Assembly: GCA_905250025.1 (NCBI GenBank)
Contig: CAJNOJ010000029.1
Span: 1-64,000 of the forward strand
Length of the DNA: 64,000 nt
Direction of reading: 5' to 3'
DNA from: Adineta ricciae
Lineage: Eukaryota; Rotifera; Eurotatoria; Adinetida; Adinetidae
This document shows positions 12,768 to 31,583 of the stretch, in pieces. The translations under genes were made by a program, and so were the position numbers. Numbering within the stretch: the first letter of the stretch is position 1; each line of letters starts with the position of its first letter. The notes beneath the pieces are model-generated. The model was given only the letters and a program-made list of their open reading frames with translations. It did not search any database and had not been told where the DNA came from.

Positions 12768-13233
12768 ACCGATGAGTGATTTCCAGTGGGAAGATGCGGG
12801 AAAGGACCACGATTCCTGCAGGGTCCCGCGGGATCCGGTCACCGGAATCATTGATCTAGGCTACGGTAGATCGACAAATAGAAGTAACAATGGTTGTCAT
12901 CGTTTCACATTTCTAGAATCTGTGTGAGCAGCGTTCCTGATTTTCCAGATGCAACGGAAAAGTCATATCTCCATGTGAAAACATAATTCATTCAAATTTG
13001 AACCGCACACTAGCGCCAGCTATCATTGTTTTCTTTTTCGAAAAATGAATATCATCTGATGCAAATGAAAGTAATTTATCATCGCCAGAATTGATCAAAT
13101 ATTTTTGATTATGTATTTACATACGAAGTTTAAAAATATTATTTCCATTGCTCACCATGTCAGCTAATTGCCAAACGCTCGATATTTCAGTCAGTCGCTC
13201 GTGACAGAGTAGATGATCTAATGATTGTCAAAA
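12768..13233. other. spacer and probable promoter of the F-box gene
   Basis: Beyond the GC-rich patch (12,795-12,865) the sequence is AT-rich. The F-box ATG lies at 13,234. A possible acceptor (GATATTTCAG, ending near 13,190) precedes it, so the mRNA may have a spliced 5' leader. Confidence 0.35.
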
Positions 13234-15288
13234 ATGGAATCACTAGATGTATTTCGTCATTCTTGGCAAAAGGAAATTTCTCGAGAAAAACCAGCTTCTG
13301 TTCCAGTCGCTAGCGATCATTCACAAGCATCAACAGGTGATCTTTGTCGATTAGGAGCGAATTATAAGAATTCATCTGAACATCAAACAATAATCCCTCC
13401 CGTCTCACAATCAAGCCCGTCATCACGAACAGCGCCGAGTCATGCTTCATTTACCATTGGTATAGGTACATTTATTGCAACGAATACAGCTCATTTATCT
13501 GTTAATAAGTCATCCAGTATTGAACCGCCTGTACCGAAGAAGCTCAAAACAGCGCATTCCACTCTCCTTGACGAGCTCATACGTGATATTGATGAAGCGA
13601 CAGATGTCCCATTTTTTAATGTATCCTTACCACGTGAAATAGCTTTACAAATATTCGATCATTTATCAATCAAAGATCTCTATTCATGTTTACAAGTTTG
13701 CAGAGCATGGCATTCTTTATCATGTGATGAATTATTATGGTACAACATCTACAAACAATTAGACGATGATAAGCCAGTGAGGAAACGGGATGATACGTGG
13801 AAAAATTGTGTCAAAGAAACAGTGTTATTCAGTCGACAATTAGTGCAGAATTTTAAAAATCACCAATGTCGTACGACAAAATTAACATACCGTTTGGGAA
13901 AGGTTTTGACATGTGCAAGTAATAATTCAACAACGATCGTAGCTGGCTATTCAACTGGTACCATACGCACATGGTCAATTGAAGCTATTTTGAGTGAAAA
14001 TACTTGCGATGGTGATGATGGTGACAACGATACACAGTTGGACACGCCTGATATTATTTACGAATCAACGGATGTAAACCAATTAACGGATATTTCCAGT
14101 GTCAAATCAGTAGGATTTTTAAAAAATGATATCTACGCTGTACATGACGATGGCCTCTTGGAAGTTTGGACGAAAGATATTGGAGATCAGCCACGGTACA
14201 CTCAGCAATTAACATCGCTGCCACTGGTAGATATTTCTAACACTGATGATCTCTTGTGCACCGCCAGTCAATCGAGATTCAACGTATGGAATTTCCAGAA
14301 GGTATGAAAATCACAGGCATCCAAAACAATACTTTCGTTTGTTTGTCTTTAGCCCGAAGTCGTGCCTGAATTTCAAGAACTTAATTTCTTCACTGACCTC
14401 AATGACTCGATCCTATCTCAATGCATATCTAGTCATCATGCCATACCTATTGCAGTAATCGCTGGCAAAAAATCGCTTTGGTGTATTTCCTTGTTAAATC
14501 TCTCGCATCGTTTATCCTTCTACTCAACACTTGCATACAATTCTATGCAAAAAGTCCCACTAGATATTCACAACGAGGCACCACTGGCCATAATCGGTGT
14601 TGAAAATGAAATCAAATTATTCGATTTACAAAGCGCTCGTTGTAATATTGTTGCAACAAATTATAAACATCTTCCAGCGAATGTTCATCTAATTCAAGCT
14701 GATAAATGTCCTCGAAACGAATTTCTTGTTGCTTACGATAATGCACAGATCAGTATATTCGATCAGCGACAAAAGGATGGAGCCGTACAGCATTTTTATA
14801 ATCACTTTGCGACAATTACAACGCTGCAAATGGATACGTGGAAATTAGCAAGCTCAGACAGGCGTGGATTTGTTCGTCTTTGGTAAGAAAATTTTTCTCT
14901 TGCAAACCAAATAACCAATCGAATCTTCTAGGGATCGACGAATGCATCCTCATTCACTATGGCATATGAATCCTCAACCGCATCCAGTAACACATTGTTC
15001 ATTTGATAAACAAACTTTAATCTGCGCATTAACACCACTATGCAAACGTCCCGATATGGTAAATATCATCGATAAATACAATCATTGAAGCTTTCATTTC
15101 TCTCGTTTCAGATCGAATATGAGTTCAATTCGGATCCTCTCTCTGGCCATATTTATGTCTGTGATTTTAACTCAGATATCTCTACTAAACTGGATGATGA
15201 TTTAAAGATTTGCACATCAACTTACGATGCACCGAAAGCATCCAATCGAAGGATTGGTTTACATACTCCATATGATATTATACAATAA
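13234..15288 (+). CDS. F-box/WD40-repeat protein
   Basis: F-box/WD proteins recruit substrates to SCF ubiquitin ligases: the F-box binds SKP1 and the propeller binds the substrate. Four exons: 13234-14301, 14353-14882, 14932-15058 and 15112-15288 (633 aa). The first ~110 residues are Ser/Pro-rich and include a basic PKKLK stretch. The F-box follows at about residues 125-170 (SLPREIALQIFDHL, then LQVCRAWHSL). Degenerate WD repeats fill the rest (for example GYSTGTIRTW and the RLWDRR at the exon 2/3 junction). The start is the first in-frame ATG. I cannot name a one-to-one orthologue. Rab39 follows 228 bp downstream on the same strand. Confidence 0.88.
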
Positions 15289-15516
15289 TGAAACAGCCTA
15301 TTTTGTCGCGTTCTTATGCAAACATCTGTCGTGTTATTTTTCTTCCTCTTCTTCTTCTTCTTCTTCACTCATGATTCGACATTTAGACATATTGCAGTTT
15401 ATATAGTTTTGAATCTCGACTACGAACAAGAAAAAGATTGTTTTTTTAGTGTAAATCAATGTAATTTTGCATTTTAGATTCAGAGACATATTTCATGAAC
15501 ATTCAAATACTTCTCC

Positions 15517-16493
<977 letters not shown>

Positions 16494-17680
16494 CAATCTC
16501 TTTCATGTTTCTTTTGTGTATATATATATCTCAGCCCTCTCTCTCTCTCCTAACAGTGTACTTATTTTTATTGTTTTGGAAGTTAAGATGTTTTCTTTTC
16601 TTTGCATAACAAGTCTTCTGCTAAGAAAGATATGAATTATTTCTTTATTTTAAATACCCGTTTGTTTTTAAACAAGATAACCTCATCTTTCAATAAAATA
16701 ATGACATTTATTAACAAAACCTTGATGAATCTCATTCCTTTTCTTTTTAGAAATCCATTGAAGATTTGTCGCCATTCGACAACTCTTGTCACTACTGTGC
16801 AAGTTCAATTGTTCGATCATCGACTGAACTCGCAACACAATCTAATCTCTCACATCCGTCTGCTCTTGAATGTTTTTTCAATGGATGCATTGCTCTTCAA
16901 TTGTTTCAATAGAATCCGCAAACAACGAAGTATTTCAATAACAGATTAGGTGAAAGATACTCTATGTTCAGTGAAGCGGTAGGATATTAGCTAAATCAAT
17001 CGATGTGGTAGATTTGGAGATATGTCAATGAAGATCGCCTTTCAAAATATTCCGTCCTATCAGATTCGGCATCATCTCGATAGCATTAGAGCTTCTAAGT
17101 GATATTTTCTTTTCTTTCATGACGTTAATCGAAATAACGAAAAATCAAAGAATATGCAACAGCACTGCTCCACAAGTCTATTAACACAGCCACATCCAAC
17201 ACGTCGTAGACCAACTATGACAAAACACCGGCTCCAGTGCTGTAGGATAATCTGCGTCGTCTCACATGTCGACAGCAGACCTACGACAAATTACTACTGA
17301 TACCGACTACTACCCTCCAACACGTGGCGTTCGAACCCAGCCGACACCACAACCTTTTCCAACTGTATTTTTTTAATCCTTTCTCTACGAGATATAAGAC
17401 ATGCGTCTCTTTTCTCTTCTGCCAGCTTTATAACCAGTCTGTCCGTTGTTTGTTTTCTTCTCTCTCTCCTTTAGTTCTGTATCTTTCTTTCTTTCTTTCC
17501 TGTAAAACGGTTGTTTTACAATTAAAGCGTTGACTCCAAAAAAGATTTGATGACGTACATATGCAATATTGCATCATCGTCTTCAATATTCTTTTTCTGT
17601 CAAATATTCATATTATACATTCGTCTTTCACACAAAATTAGATACTTTCAGATTCATAGTCGATTAATCTCGATTTCAAG
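16494..17680. other. Rab39 3' UTR and POLR3A upstream region
   Basis: A CT microsatellite (about 16,533-16,549) and AATAAA-type signals near 16,693 fit the Rab39 3' end. A GC-richer block at 17,160-17,345 has many CGAC/GTCG words and a GTTCGAACC box-B-like motif, but no tRNA fold could be built. The acceptor ACTTTCAG (ending 17,651) lies 30 bp before the POLR3A ATG. Confidence 0.45.
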
Positions 17681-23098
<5,418 letters not shown>

Positions 23099-23186
23099 TT
23101 GTTGCTGACACTTTTCTTTTTCTTCCTCTGTGATACGTTTTGGATCCGTAGGAAAAATAAATTTCACACTGTTGTTACTATTCTAG
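23099..23186 (+). promoter_or_regulatory. POLR3A-OSTF1 intercistronic region
   Basis: The 88 bp contain a poly(A) signal AATAAA (about 23,155-23,160), then a pyrimidine-rich stretch ending TTCTAG directly before the OSTF1 ATG. This is the layout of a polycistronic unit: 3' end formation for the upstream gene and an acceptor for a trans-spliced leader on the next. The role is inferred; the elements are seen. Confidence 0.6.
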
Positions 23187-24253
23187 ATGAGTGTTATCGG
23201 ACATACAAGAGCTCCACCGCCAATACCAGCAGTAAGTATTCGATTATCGAAGAGAACAGAATTACATGAACTCGTTGCATTCTAGAAACCTGGTTACGTT
23301 TCAATCGTGAAAGCTTTGTATAGTTATACAGGTAGGAAAGACTTTTCAGAGCGAAAATAAATGTCTTCAATGAATTTTTCATGCATATTTAGCTCGCTCT
23401 CCTGAAGAATTATCGTTTGAAGAAGGCGAAATTCTCTATGTCACGGATGACGTTAAATACAAAGATTGGTACTTAGCTACGACAAATAAAAATCGTACAG
23501 GTGGTTTAATTCCAAAAAACTATGGTAGGAATATGTTTTTTTTTCACAAAATACATTTCATTTGCACATGCTTTTGATCGTCCAGTTGAGGAAAGTACAG
23601 AGAAACTTGTCAATGCTTTACATGACGCAGCAAAACGTGGTAACATCGAGTTTCTTCAGCAGTCACTTGCAAATAAGGTAAATCGGCTGCTTAGATAGTC
23701 GTATCTGAAATTCTTCATCTCTTCTAGGCTTCGGTCATTGGTCTTGACAAGGCAGGAAATACGCCATTCCATTGGGCATGCTATTCAGGTGATATGGATT
23801 GTGTGAAATTATTGTTACCACTTTCACTATCAATTATAAATCAAAAAGTAGACCTTAGCACTTCGCCTTTTTTTGAAAGACAACTACGTTTTCTGCACTA
23901 GAATAATGTTGGTGATACTCCATTACATGTGGCTAGCTGGAAAAATCATGGTGGTATTGTTCAACTTTTATTAGAAAATGGTGAGAGAGAGAGAGAGAGA
24001 GAGAAAGGGGAAATATTTTTAATACTTTTTTTAGGTGCTGACAAACGACTTCGTAATAAAGATAATAAATTACCATTTGACCTTACGCATGATCCGAACA
24101 TTCGATCACTATTAGAAGATAAAGGTAAAGCATCGACGATGACGACTTCATTTCTACTCGATTGATGTTTTTTCAGTGATTTTTACTAATTACAAGCCAC
24201 GTCCAACACAACAGAATGGCGATGGCAATGACGAAGACGACGATTCAGATTAA
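23187..24253 (+). CDS. OSTF1: osteoclast-stimulating factor 1 (SH3 + ankyrin repeats)
   Basis: OSTF1 is a cytosolic adaptor that binds Src-related and SMN-type partners through its SH3 domain. Eight exons: 23187-23231, 23286-23331, 23393-23524, 23586-23677, 23728-23847, 23902-23980, 24035-24124 and 24177-24253 (226 aa, near the usual ~214). The SH3 domain (about residues 18-75) contains KALYSYT, PEELSFEEGE and GGLIPKNY. Ankyrin repeats follow with the family phrases NALHDAAKRGN, GLDKAGNTPFHWAC and VGDTPLHVASWK. The tail is acidic, ending DEDDDSD, as in other OSTF1 proteins. The sixth intron carries a GA microsatellite. Confidence 0.95.
23983..24004 (+). repeat. (GA)n microsatellite in OSTF1 intron
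   Basis: An uninterrupted GA dinucleotide tract starts within the 5' splice donor (GTGAGA) of the sixth OSTF1 intron, so length variation here would lie beside the splice site. Confidence 0.85.
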
Positions 24254-24348
24254 TTATTCAAATATATATAAACAAGTTTTTTTTTCCTTCTGTATCTTAT
24301 CTGTCGTGATTTCTTACATTCCACTGCAATTCGTTCTCCTTTTTACAT

Positions 24349-27142
24349 TTATTTCATCACATTGACATGTATTAATACTTGCATGGTTAAATAAAACAAC
24401 AAGTAAGTGACCCTATGCAACGATGATGATGACGACAATAATAAACGAGTCTTTTCCTGACAAGGTGATGAATATGAAAAACTATTCTCAACGTGGATTG
24501 AAAGTGAACCAAGATTTGTACAACTGGATTCGGGTAGAATCCAACTAGCCGCCATCGATTTTAACGGTTGAATCTTTAAGAAAAAGAGTTCAGAAAGGAA
24601 ATAGAAAAACTAGGTTTTACCAAACAAAATGCTTTGTTTTTCTCATAAACGACCAGTGTACGCTGAAATCGATGATCAGTGCGCCATGTAGCCAGACAAA
24701 TACCATTGATTGATGTAATAACTTGTACATCGGGTACGATTTCATGACGGCAAGATGAAAATAATGTTAATTCACTTGAACTGGTATTTTCGCAACCAAT
24801 TGCTAATGTCCACATACCAGTAGAACAGGTCGATACCGTCAGTGGTGACTGATAAGTATTCGATGTTTTGTAGATGCCACTTTGCGGACATGATATGCCG
24901 GACTGCAGAGTAGGTTCTAAAATGATGCTTTCAGAAGAATAGAAACATTACAAAATGCGATTACTTACTGAATAGAGTGTAGTGCGTGTGAGTTTCTTTG
25001 CATCGATGTTGATCAAGTCCTGAAAGAATATAAGCAAGTTTCAGTATGAATTATTTTGAATGAAGTCTATCGTACCTATAGAAAGATCAATCACTGTCGT
25101 CGAACGAAGGACTAGTTTAATGCAATAGTATTTTGATGAACTAGAATAGAATAATATTCGTTCATATGTTCATTTGAGTTTCTACGAAATATTTACCATT
25201 GATCTAATGATCTCGCTCTTATACGGACGCTATTTCCATAGTTTCCTCTATTGAGCATAACTTTAAAAAACTTTAGATCGTATTTTATCGTTTCGTCATT
25301 CTCCGCCGTTATCACAAGTTGCGTTTGGTTGATATGAACTCGATTGGAGTTCACATTACTTGCTCCAACAGATAACCATACTCCCTGAGTCCATTTAGGT
25401 AGTTGAACTTTCGATTCCATCAGTTGATCTAAAAAGACTATCATTCACTCCATTTTATGAACATGTATGATTTACTTGGAATAATTTTCAAGATAACCGC
25501 CGATTCTCGTGCCAATAAATCTCGGCAAGTTTCGTCCTGAGAAAAGTAGACTTCATTCGGAAGAAAAGTTGGGCCAGCAGACTTGGTTTTTATATAAGAC
25601 TAAATTGCAAAGGATTAGATACGAGAATGAGAAAATCAAATTGCACTTACAAAACATAGAAATTTTTGTGCTTGAGTACTTCGCGATATGACATAATTCA
25701 TATTTCCATCAGAAAATTGAGCAAAACATGTACTGATCTCATCTGCACAGTTTCACACGAAAAATAATATATAAAAATAATACAGGGAATGAAAACTAAC
25801 CTTGTTTCGATTGACATTGTTTGTTATAAGATACTTGAAATGTATCAATCGAAGAACAATGATGGAATGCTTTCGGTTGGCATAATGACGATAGTTGATT
25901 CGCTTTTTGGAAATGCCAAGACTGATTGAATGGACATGGAATGGATTCAGCATTATCTGCATGTGAGAAAACAAACAACGAGTCAACAGTGAATCTGTCA
26001 TTTTTGAATGAATGGTGCCGGGAGCAGCATTCATTTCCTCTATTTATTTAGGTCAATGAACATTTCATGTCGGTCAATGTCGCGGCCATTGGCAAGGGAA
26101 TAGAAGGTCTTTTCCCAATAGACTACCGGATTTTCTTTTTCTCTACTAATGAGTATCATTCTTTTGACAAAAGAAGCTCACATTCGATTTTCATTTCTTA
26201 CCCCGGAAAAGTGTATATAATACTGTATCCGGTGTAATCGAAGCACAGATGCGACCATTATCATCATCAGCATCAAAGCATTCACCTAGAATGAAACAAA
26301 TTATTAGAGATGATATAAGCACAACAGAAAAGAAAACGTATTGTCTACGACATGAAGCTCCCGCTCAATTATCACTGGCGGAAGTCAATGTCTATCGTTT
26401 GTAGATGAAACATTGCATGTATGTATATGTAGTCAAAGATACCATGTGTACATAGTGATCGATGATAATTAATAATCAGCATGACATGGTTCTTTCTCTA
26501 CTTACTTTCTCGATATTGCAATGCATTTGAATGTCTCGGAATGAAAAGGATACAACGTTTGCATCTCGTTTGCCTGAAAAAAAAATACAATTTTAAGACT
26601 TACGCATTCACAACATCATTCAATCGATGATATAACTCACTCATTGTAATATATGTATTTGTTTCTAACATCGTGTTGATCACTCAAACATGAACCTTTC
26701 GATGAAAACCACGTTTCGTTGATCGTCACTAAATCGTTCAAACCGGGTTGAATCCATCTACCATCAAGCAGTGTCGGAATTGAGCAAGTTGATGATGAAC
26801 ATGAAACACCTAGGAAATAAAGAAGATATATCGATATCATAGTTGCTTTTTCGCTTTGTCTCAAAAAGCACTTGAACCCTTGTTGAAGTGTAATCATGAC
26901 GCAAACTAAAAATTACTTTTCAGTCGTGCTGGTCAGTGTGAAAAAGAAACCATTAAGTTGTCGTCATATCTCTTTTTACATATAGGCTTAATGTGGAAAT
27001 TGAAAAACGCTCTTTCTCCTCCTTCACATAACCATAGGCGGTTTGAATGTATATTTATTCAGTAACGCTTCGTCTGCTGGTCAAACTCACCCAATATCGT
27101 CCACGCCGATATTACACAAAGAATTCTATAGATGCTCATCAT
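24349..27142 (-). CDS. secreted cysteine-rich protein, probably GPI-anchored, unknown function
   Basis: Twelve exons give 516 aa with every phase consistent. Exon 1 (27142-27091) is a signal-peptide exon (MMSIYRILCVISAW). A 281-bp intron leads to exon 2 (26809-26641). Later exons are about 26573-26506, 26285-26202, 25956-25801, 25742-25651, 25536-25476, 25428-25197, 25140-25076, 25019-24969, 24916-24621 and 24573-24349. The ectodomain has paired cysteines and a recurring pattern of a Cys-flanked core with Trp (DGRWIQPG, RCKRC, CPFNQSWHF, CRDLLA). The last ~20 residues are hydrophobic with almost no cytosolic tail, typical of a GPI signal. The layout recalls the uncharacterised DUF7042-DUF7045 tandem-domain proteins of invertebrates; that match is from memory and uncertain. 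An upstream in-frame ATG at 26,897 lies inside intron 1. Confidence 0.75.
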
Positions 27143-28987
27143 TAGCAATCTTCACCATTCGATGGCGAGCATATCGAAGGATCTGTACATGATGATTTTT
27201 CATCTGAAAAAGAAAGGAGAAGAAAAATATCATACACACAATCCACCTGTTGTCTCCATAAGCAGAAATCAAGATGTCTGTTTATTCTACTGTCATCTTC
27301 CAACACCTGCTACTTCATGAGAAATATCTATGGCATATACGTACGCTTGTCAAAGTGTCTATTTTACAAAACTAAACTTGATTGTAGTAGTAAAAAATGG
27401 GAAAAAAAGAAAGACAGACAGACAGACGATTTTGTTCCATTCATTCTCTCTCTCTCTCTTTTGTCCAATTGATGAACAGCGAGAAAGAAAAAGCAGGAGA
27501 AGAAAGAAAAAAAATCCAACGGCTACTGTCAGAAGATCGCTCTATGAATGAATGAATGAATGAATGGATGTGCTGCTATCTTTAATTTGATCGACTAAAG
27601 AATAAAAAGATTTAAAAGACAAACACATGTGCGTGTAGAACTGCTGGTGACAAGTATTATAATCATCTTCATGTTTCGTGTCATTTTCTTGTTTAATTGA
27701 CTTTCACTCCATGAGCATATCCGTTTGTAACGAGAGATTAAATGAAAGAGCCTTGAATGAAACAAATAGACATACACCCGTATGAGAAGACCTCTATTTT
27801 AGTCTAACTATGCTCGTTGGAATCGCGCTTCACTCATTTATCACTATAATTATAGCGAATAGGAATGTAATTTAATGTTCTCGAAGAAAATGAATGATGT
27901 AGACAAACATTGCCGATGGGTTTACTTTGAAAGTGAAATAGACGAACATCTGTACGTGCAGCGAAAGAAAAGAAACAACGTTTCACATCTACTTTGTGAT
28001 ATATACCGCGATCAGCCAATCAGTTGATCGTTGCCGCATGATTAAATTTACAGTAGCACAGAAAAAAAGAGAGAATAGAAGTCAAGGTTGATGACATCGA
28101 CATCTGATTAAATGGTTCATTTAATTTCTTCTTCACTTTCACTGTACTGGTGAAATAAAAAAATTGAATTAATAATGTGTCAAATGAGCGAAACATCGTC
28201 CTGGCATTTCCATCGTTCATTGATGAATACGCTGAGTTTATCTGCGCAAGTGTTATTAATTGATTGAGAATTTGACAGAAAAGTTGCGTCATTCGAATAA
28301 ATAGATTCGAAAGATTGTTTCACCCTCAAATGAGGCTTTTAATCTACTTGTACTGCTGCGATTAGAGTAGCAATTACACTTAGCAGTATAAGAGTATGAT
28401 TAAAGATAATAGGTAGTACTAATAAGTCTTTTCTAATGGACAAAGTTGCTTCTTGTCTGTGCATTAAAAACATTGTTTCCAATCGTGTTATATTTTCATT
28501 TGCTTTGTTTTTTTTTAAATAAAGAGAAAAACGTATAGCCAACCACTCTGAATGTGGTCACTTCCCTCCTTGCCGCATCACGAGGACGCAACAAGGTGCG
28601 ATCATCAAAGGAAGCAGGCCGAGCTCTCGAGAAAAGAGCAGCCTCATCCTACTTCACGCTCAAGAAGAACCACTGCCACTCGTCATCGTGGGTTGTTTGG
28701 GTCTTCTTTGGCTATGGGTGTTTTGTCGATATGTACTACAGAAAATGATCCTGTGAAGTACAATCTTAACGTTTTCCATGTTCAGCTTCTCCTTTTATAT
28801 CTATGTTTCACGCAAACATTTCTTAGTAAACTTTTACCATTCAATTCGATTCGGTATTTCAGATGAGTCACGCAAACAAAAGAGAGAAGAATCGAGAAGT
28901 TTTCGATGATTTGTTTCGACTACTTATTTATTATTAAGAAAGATAACATGAAAAAAAGAATAAATTATAAATTAAATCATGAGAAAA
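27143..28987. other. divergent/convergent spacer with microsatellites and a GC-rich island
   Basis: Simple repeats occur at about 27,412-27,426 (ACAG)n, 27,449-27,460 (CT)n and 27,545-27,567 (GAAT)n. A distinctly GC-richer block at about 28,550-28,750 is open in all three plus frames; one frame encodes a hydrophobic Leu/Trp segment that could be a membrane helix, but no splice-linked exons were found. Otherwise no gene is supported. Confidence 0.45.
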
Positions 28988-29612
28988 TTAGACTCGACAA
29001 GATGATTCACATTCATGTTTGGTTTTGAAGTTATTTCGTGTACCACCACATCCACCATAAGTGAATTTTTCGCAAGCTCCGGTTTCTTTAACGAACGAAA
29101 AGCGTGGATGATCACCCTTACATTTTCCGACGATTTTAGGCTTTTCGAAACACACATCTACAAGGAAAATTGGTACATAAACATTTTTCCCATTCAAGAT
29201 TCAACTACGTACCTTCTGATCGTTTGAATCGTCGTGTACCACAACGAGCAACGAAGGTTCCAGCGTGTGTTCGTTCAACATGACATTTTTCGCGTTTACA
29301 GAAAGCCTGTTCAAATGAGAAGTTATGAAAATCATCAAAGCTATCGTCTGACTGACTTGTCCTCCAGGATTGCAAGGATCGTGGCATTTGCAGATTTCAC
29401 AACCGTCTCGCTTCTGAAAGCCGTATTGACATTGCTTCATTTTTCCTTCGCATCTCATAGGTGCGCATCGGCTTTGTTTTTTTCCGAAAGTGGATAGTGC
29501 ATCGCCTAAATAATAAAGATGTAAATTAATTTTCATGATTATTAGAGAGTATACTTTGATAAATGCAGACGAAGACGATGAGAAGTAATACTGGAGTAAA
29601 GAAGCGAACCAT
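28988..29612 (-). CDS. secreted protease inhibitor with antistasin-like and Kunitz domains
   Basis: Four exons: 29612-29555, 29505-29357, 29306-29213 and 29157-28988 (156 aa). Residues 1-20 form a signal peptide (VRFFTPVLLLIVFVC). An antistasin-like module follows (CAPMRC, QYGFQKRDGCEICKC), then a Cys-containing spacer (CKREKC to RCGTRR), then a complete Kunitz/BPTI domain with six cysteines, including PRFSFV and KFTYGGCGG. The residue after the second Kunitz cysteine, the usual P1 site, is Lys, which predicts inhibition of trypsin-like serine proteases. The protein probably acts outside the cell. It is a two-family inhibitor fusion; I know no exact orthologue. Confidence 0.88.
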
Positions 29613-30018
29613 CTGATACACAAATACAGTAGATCATAGTAATACGAAAAACAAAAGACGAACCTTTGGTTGTAATAACAGTAGATTTGAAGATAAGATA
29701 ATTATCAGTAAAATGGTGGATTTATGAACATTTTCGACGTGTTACTTTGACTTTTATAAGCTAAGAATCCTTTGTTACATAATCAGTTCTGCCTATTCAA
29801 ATCTTATAGTCAGTCTCGTACATAGAAAGTTGATTTTTCGAGCGACCTCTCTTAGCGCTAGTCTTTATTGGATCACTCTCTCAGTTTCCAATAACATCCA
29901 CGTTCGACTACAATTTACCAAGCAGGGTAAACGAATCGAGTTGTTTGATGACAGGGATTATCATTTATTTGATACAATAGGAAGAAAAAGAATATTTTTA
30001 CTTGCAGATTTTACCGCT
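29613..30018. promoter_or_regulatory. bidirectional upstream region
   Basis: This ~400-bp stretch separates the divergent inhibitor (minus) and nucleobindin (plus) starts and must hold both promoters. An acceptor-like TTGCAG (about 30,002-30,007) lies just before the nucleobindin ATG. No TATA box or other element was identified with confidence. Confidence 0.45.
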
Positions 30019-31583
30019 ATGAAGGTAACTTTAACTATAATTAGTGTCTTCCTTTTGATTTTCACGATTGGTGCTCCGCCTGTGCTGGAAAAAGTAAATA
30101 ATGATAAAGCACCAGTTGATACAAAGGGAGATGAGTCGGACGAAGTGGTAAGTAAGATTTGTTTGTGTTAGTGTTATCTCTTTCTCTATTTGTTTTAGTT
30201 AAATAACCTTGAATATGGTCGCTATTTGAAAGAAGTGGTCGAAATTCTCGAGAATGATCCTGAATTCAAACGCAAAATCGAAAATGCTTCGATCGACGAT
30301 ATCAAAGTACCGAATAGTGATCACGTCTTGAATTTTCATATGTCAAATGTGTTCTAGTCAGGAAATATTGCTCAACATCTTAGTCTTGTTCAACACAATG
30401 TTCGTACAAAACTTGACGAAGCGAAGCAACGTGAAATGATTCGATTACGAGAATTGGTCGCGAAGAAAATACGTAACTTAAGTGGTTCGTACATAATCTT
30501 TCAAAATATGACTATTTAATGTAAAGACTCGATTTCATTTCTAGAAAAAGAACGTCTTGAACTCGCTCGAGCACACCCCGATGCACCACATGTGAAACAA
30601 TTCATTCCTCAACATATCGATCACCAAAATGTCGATGGTTTCAATGAAAAAGATCTCGAACGCTTAATTCAACATGCATCCAAAGACTTAGATCAATTAG
30701 ATCGAGAACGTGAACGACAGTTCAAAGAGTACGAAATGCAGAAGGAGTACGAACGTCGTCACAAACTTGCAGTAAGTGACTGAAATAATTTTTTGGAAAT
30801 CATCGCGTTTGGGTTGTAGCAAATGACCGAAGAAGAGCGGAAAAAAGCGGAAGCGTTACATGAAAAAGCAGCAGAAGATAAGAAACACCATCCCAAAGTC
30901 AATCATCCAGGTAGTGTTGACCAAATGGAAGAAGTTTGGGAAAATGTCGACCATCTCGAAGCCAATCAGTTTAACCCGAAAGCATTTTTCAAACTTCATG
31001 ACATTAACGGCGATGGTTTCTTGGATGAAGCTGAAATCGAAGCATTGATGCTCAAAGAGGTAAGTATGTTTGAGAGTTTCAAATAGGATGAACGATGATG
31101 TTCGATGTATTTCAGGCAGAAAAGATTCATGAAAACAATCCCGAAGCTGATCCAATCGAAAAACAAGAGGAAATGGATCGCATGCGTGAACATGTGATGA
31201 AAGAATTCGACCGAGATAACGATCGTATGCTTTCGTTCAACGAATTCGAATTAGGTATCAATGGAACTGGTGCTAAGAACGATCAAGGTTGGCAGGTAGG
31301 AACTGAATATTCGTGTATCAAATCATCTGCTTTTTCTGTTTACTTTTAGTCAATTGAAGACAGTACCATTTATTCTGAACAAGAATTTAACAAATTCTCT
31401 GAGAATTTAGATCATGCACCTACCGTAATACATTAAATCGTTGGTTTTTTTTCAACGTATTTGACTTTGCTGTTGTTTTAGCCGAGTGCGCCTCATCAAG
31501 GTGCCGGTGCATCTGGTAATCAAATCCCACCGCAAGACTCCGCACATCTTCCACGTGCTCAACCTCCTTCGATCAATCACTAA
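30019..31583 (+). CDS. NUCB: nucleobindin (secretory-pathway EF-hand protein)
   Basis: Nucleobindins bind Ca2+ in the Golgi/secretory pathway and interact with G-alpha subunits. Eight exons: 30019-30147, 30199-30306, 30358-30484, 30545-30771, 30820-31059, 31116-31295, 31350-31424 and 31482-31583 (395 aa; vertebrate forms are ~420-460). Seen: a signal peptide ([15 protein letters not shown]), the nesfatin-like segment with [14 protein letters not shown], a long charged coiled coil ([19 protein letters not shown]), and two EF-hand loops, [12 protein letters not shown] and [12 protein letters not shown]. The Pro-rich C-terminal tail lacks a clear leucine zipper. TRAPPC4 follows 172 bp downstream. 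Confidence 0.95.

Noticed and set aside
17320..17360. tRNA gene suggested by GTTCGAACC and a following TTTT
   Set aside because: No matching T-stem, acceptor stem or A box could be paired, so the box-B-like motif is probably chance.
26810..26897. ATG at 26,897 as start of the Cys-rich surface protein
   Set aside because: The ORF there runs through a TTTCCTAG acceptor. A better signal-peptide exon at 27,142-27,091 splices in phase to 26,809.
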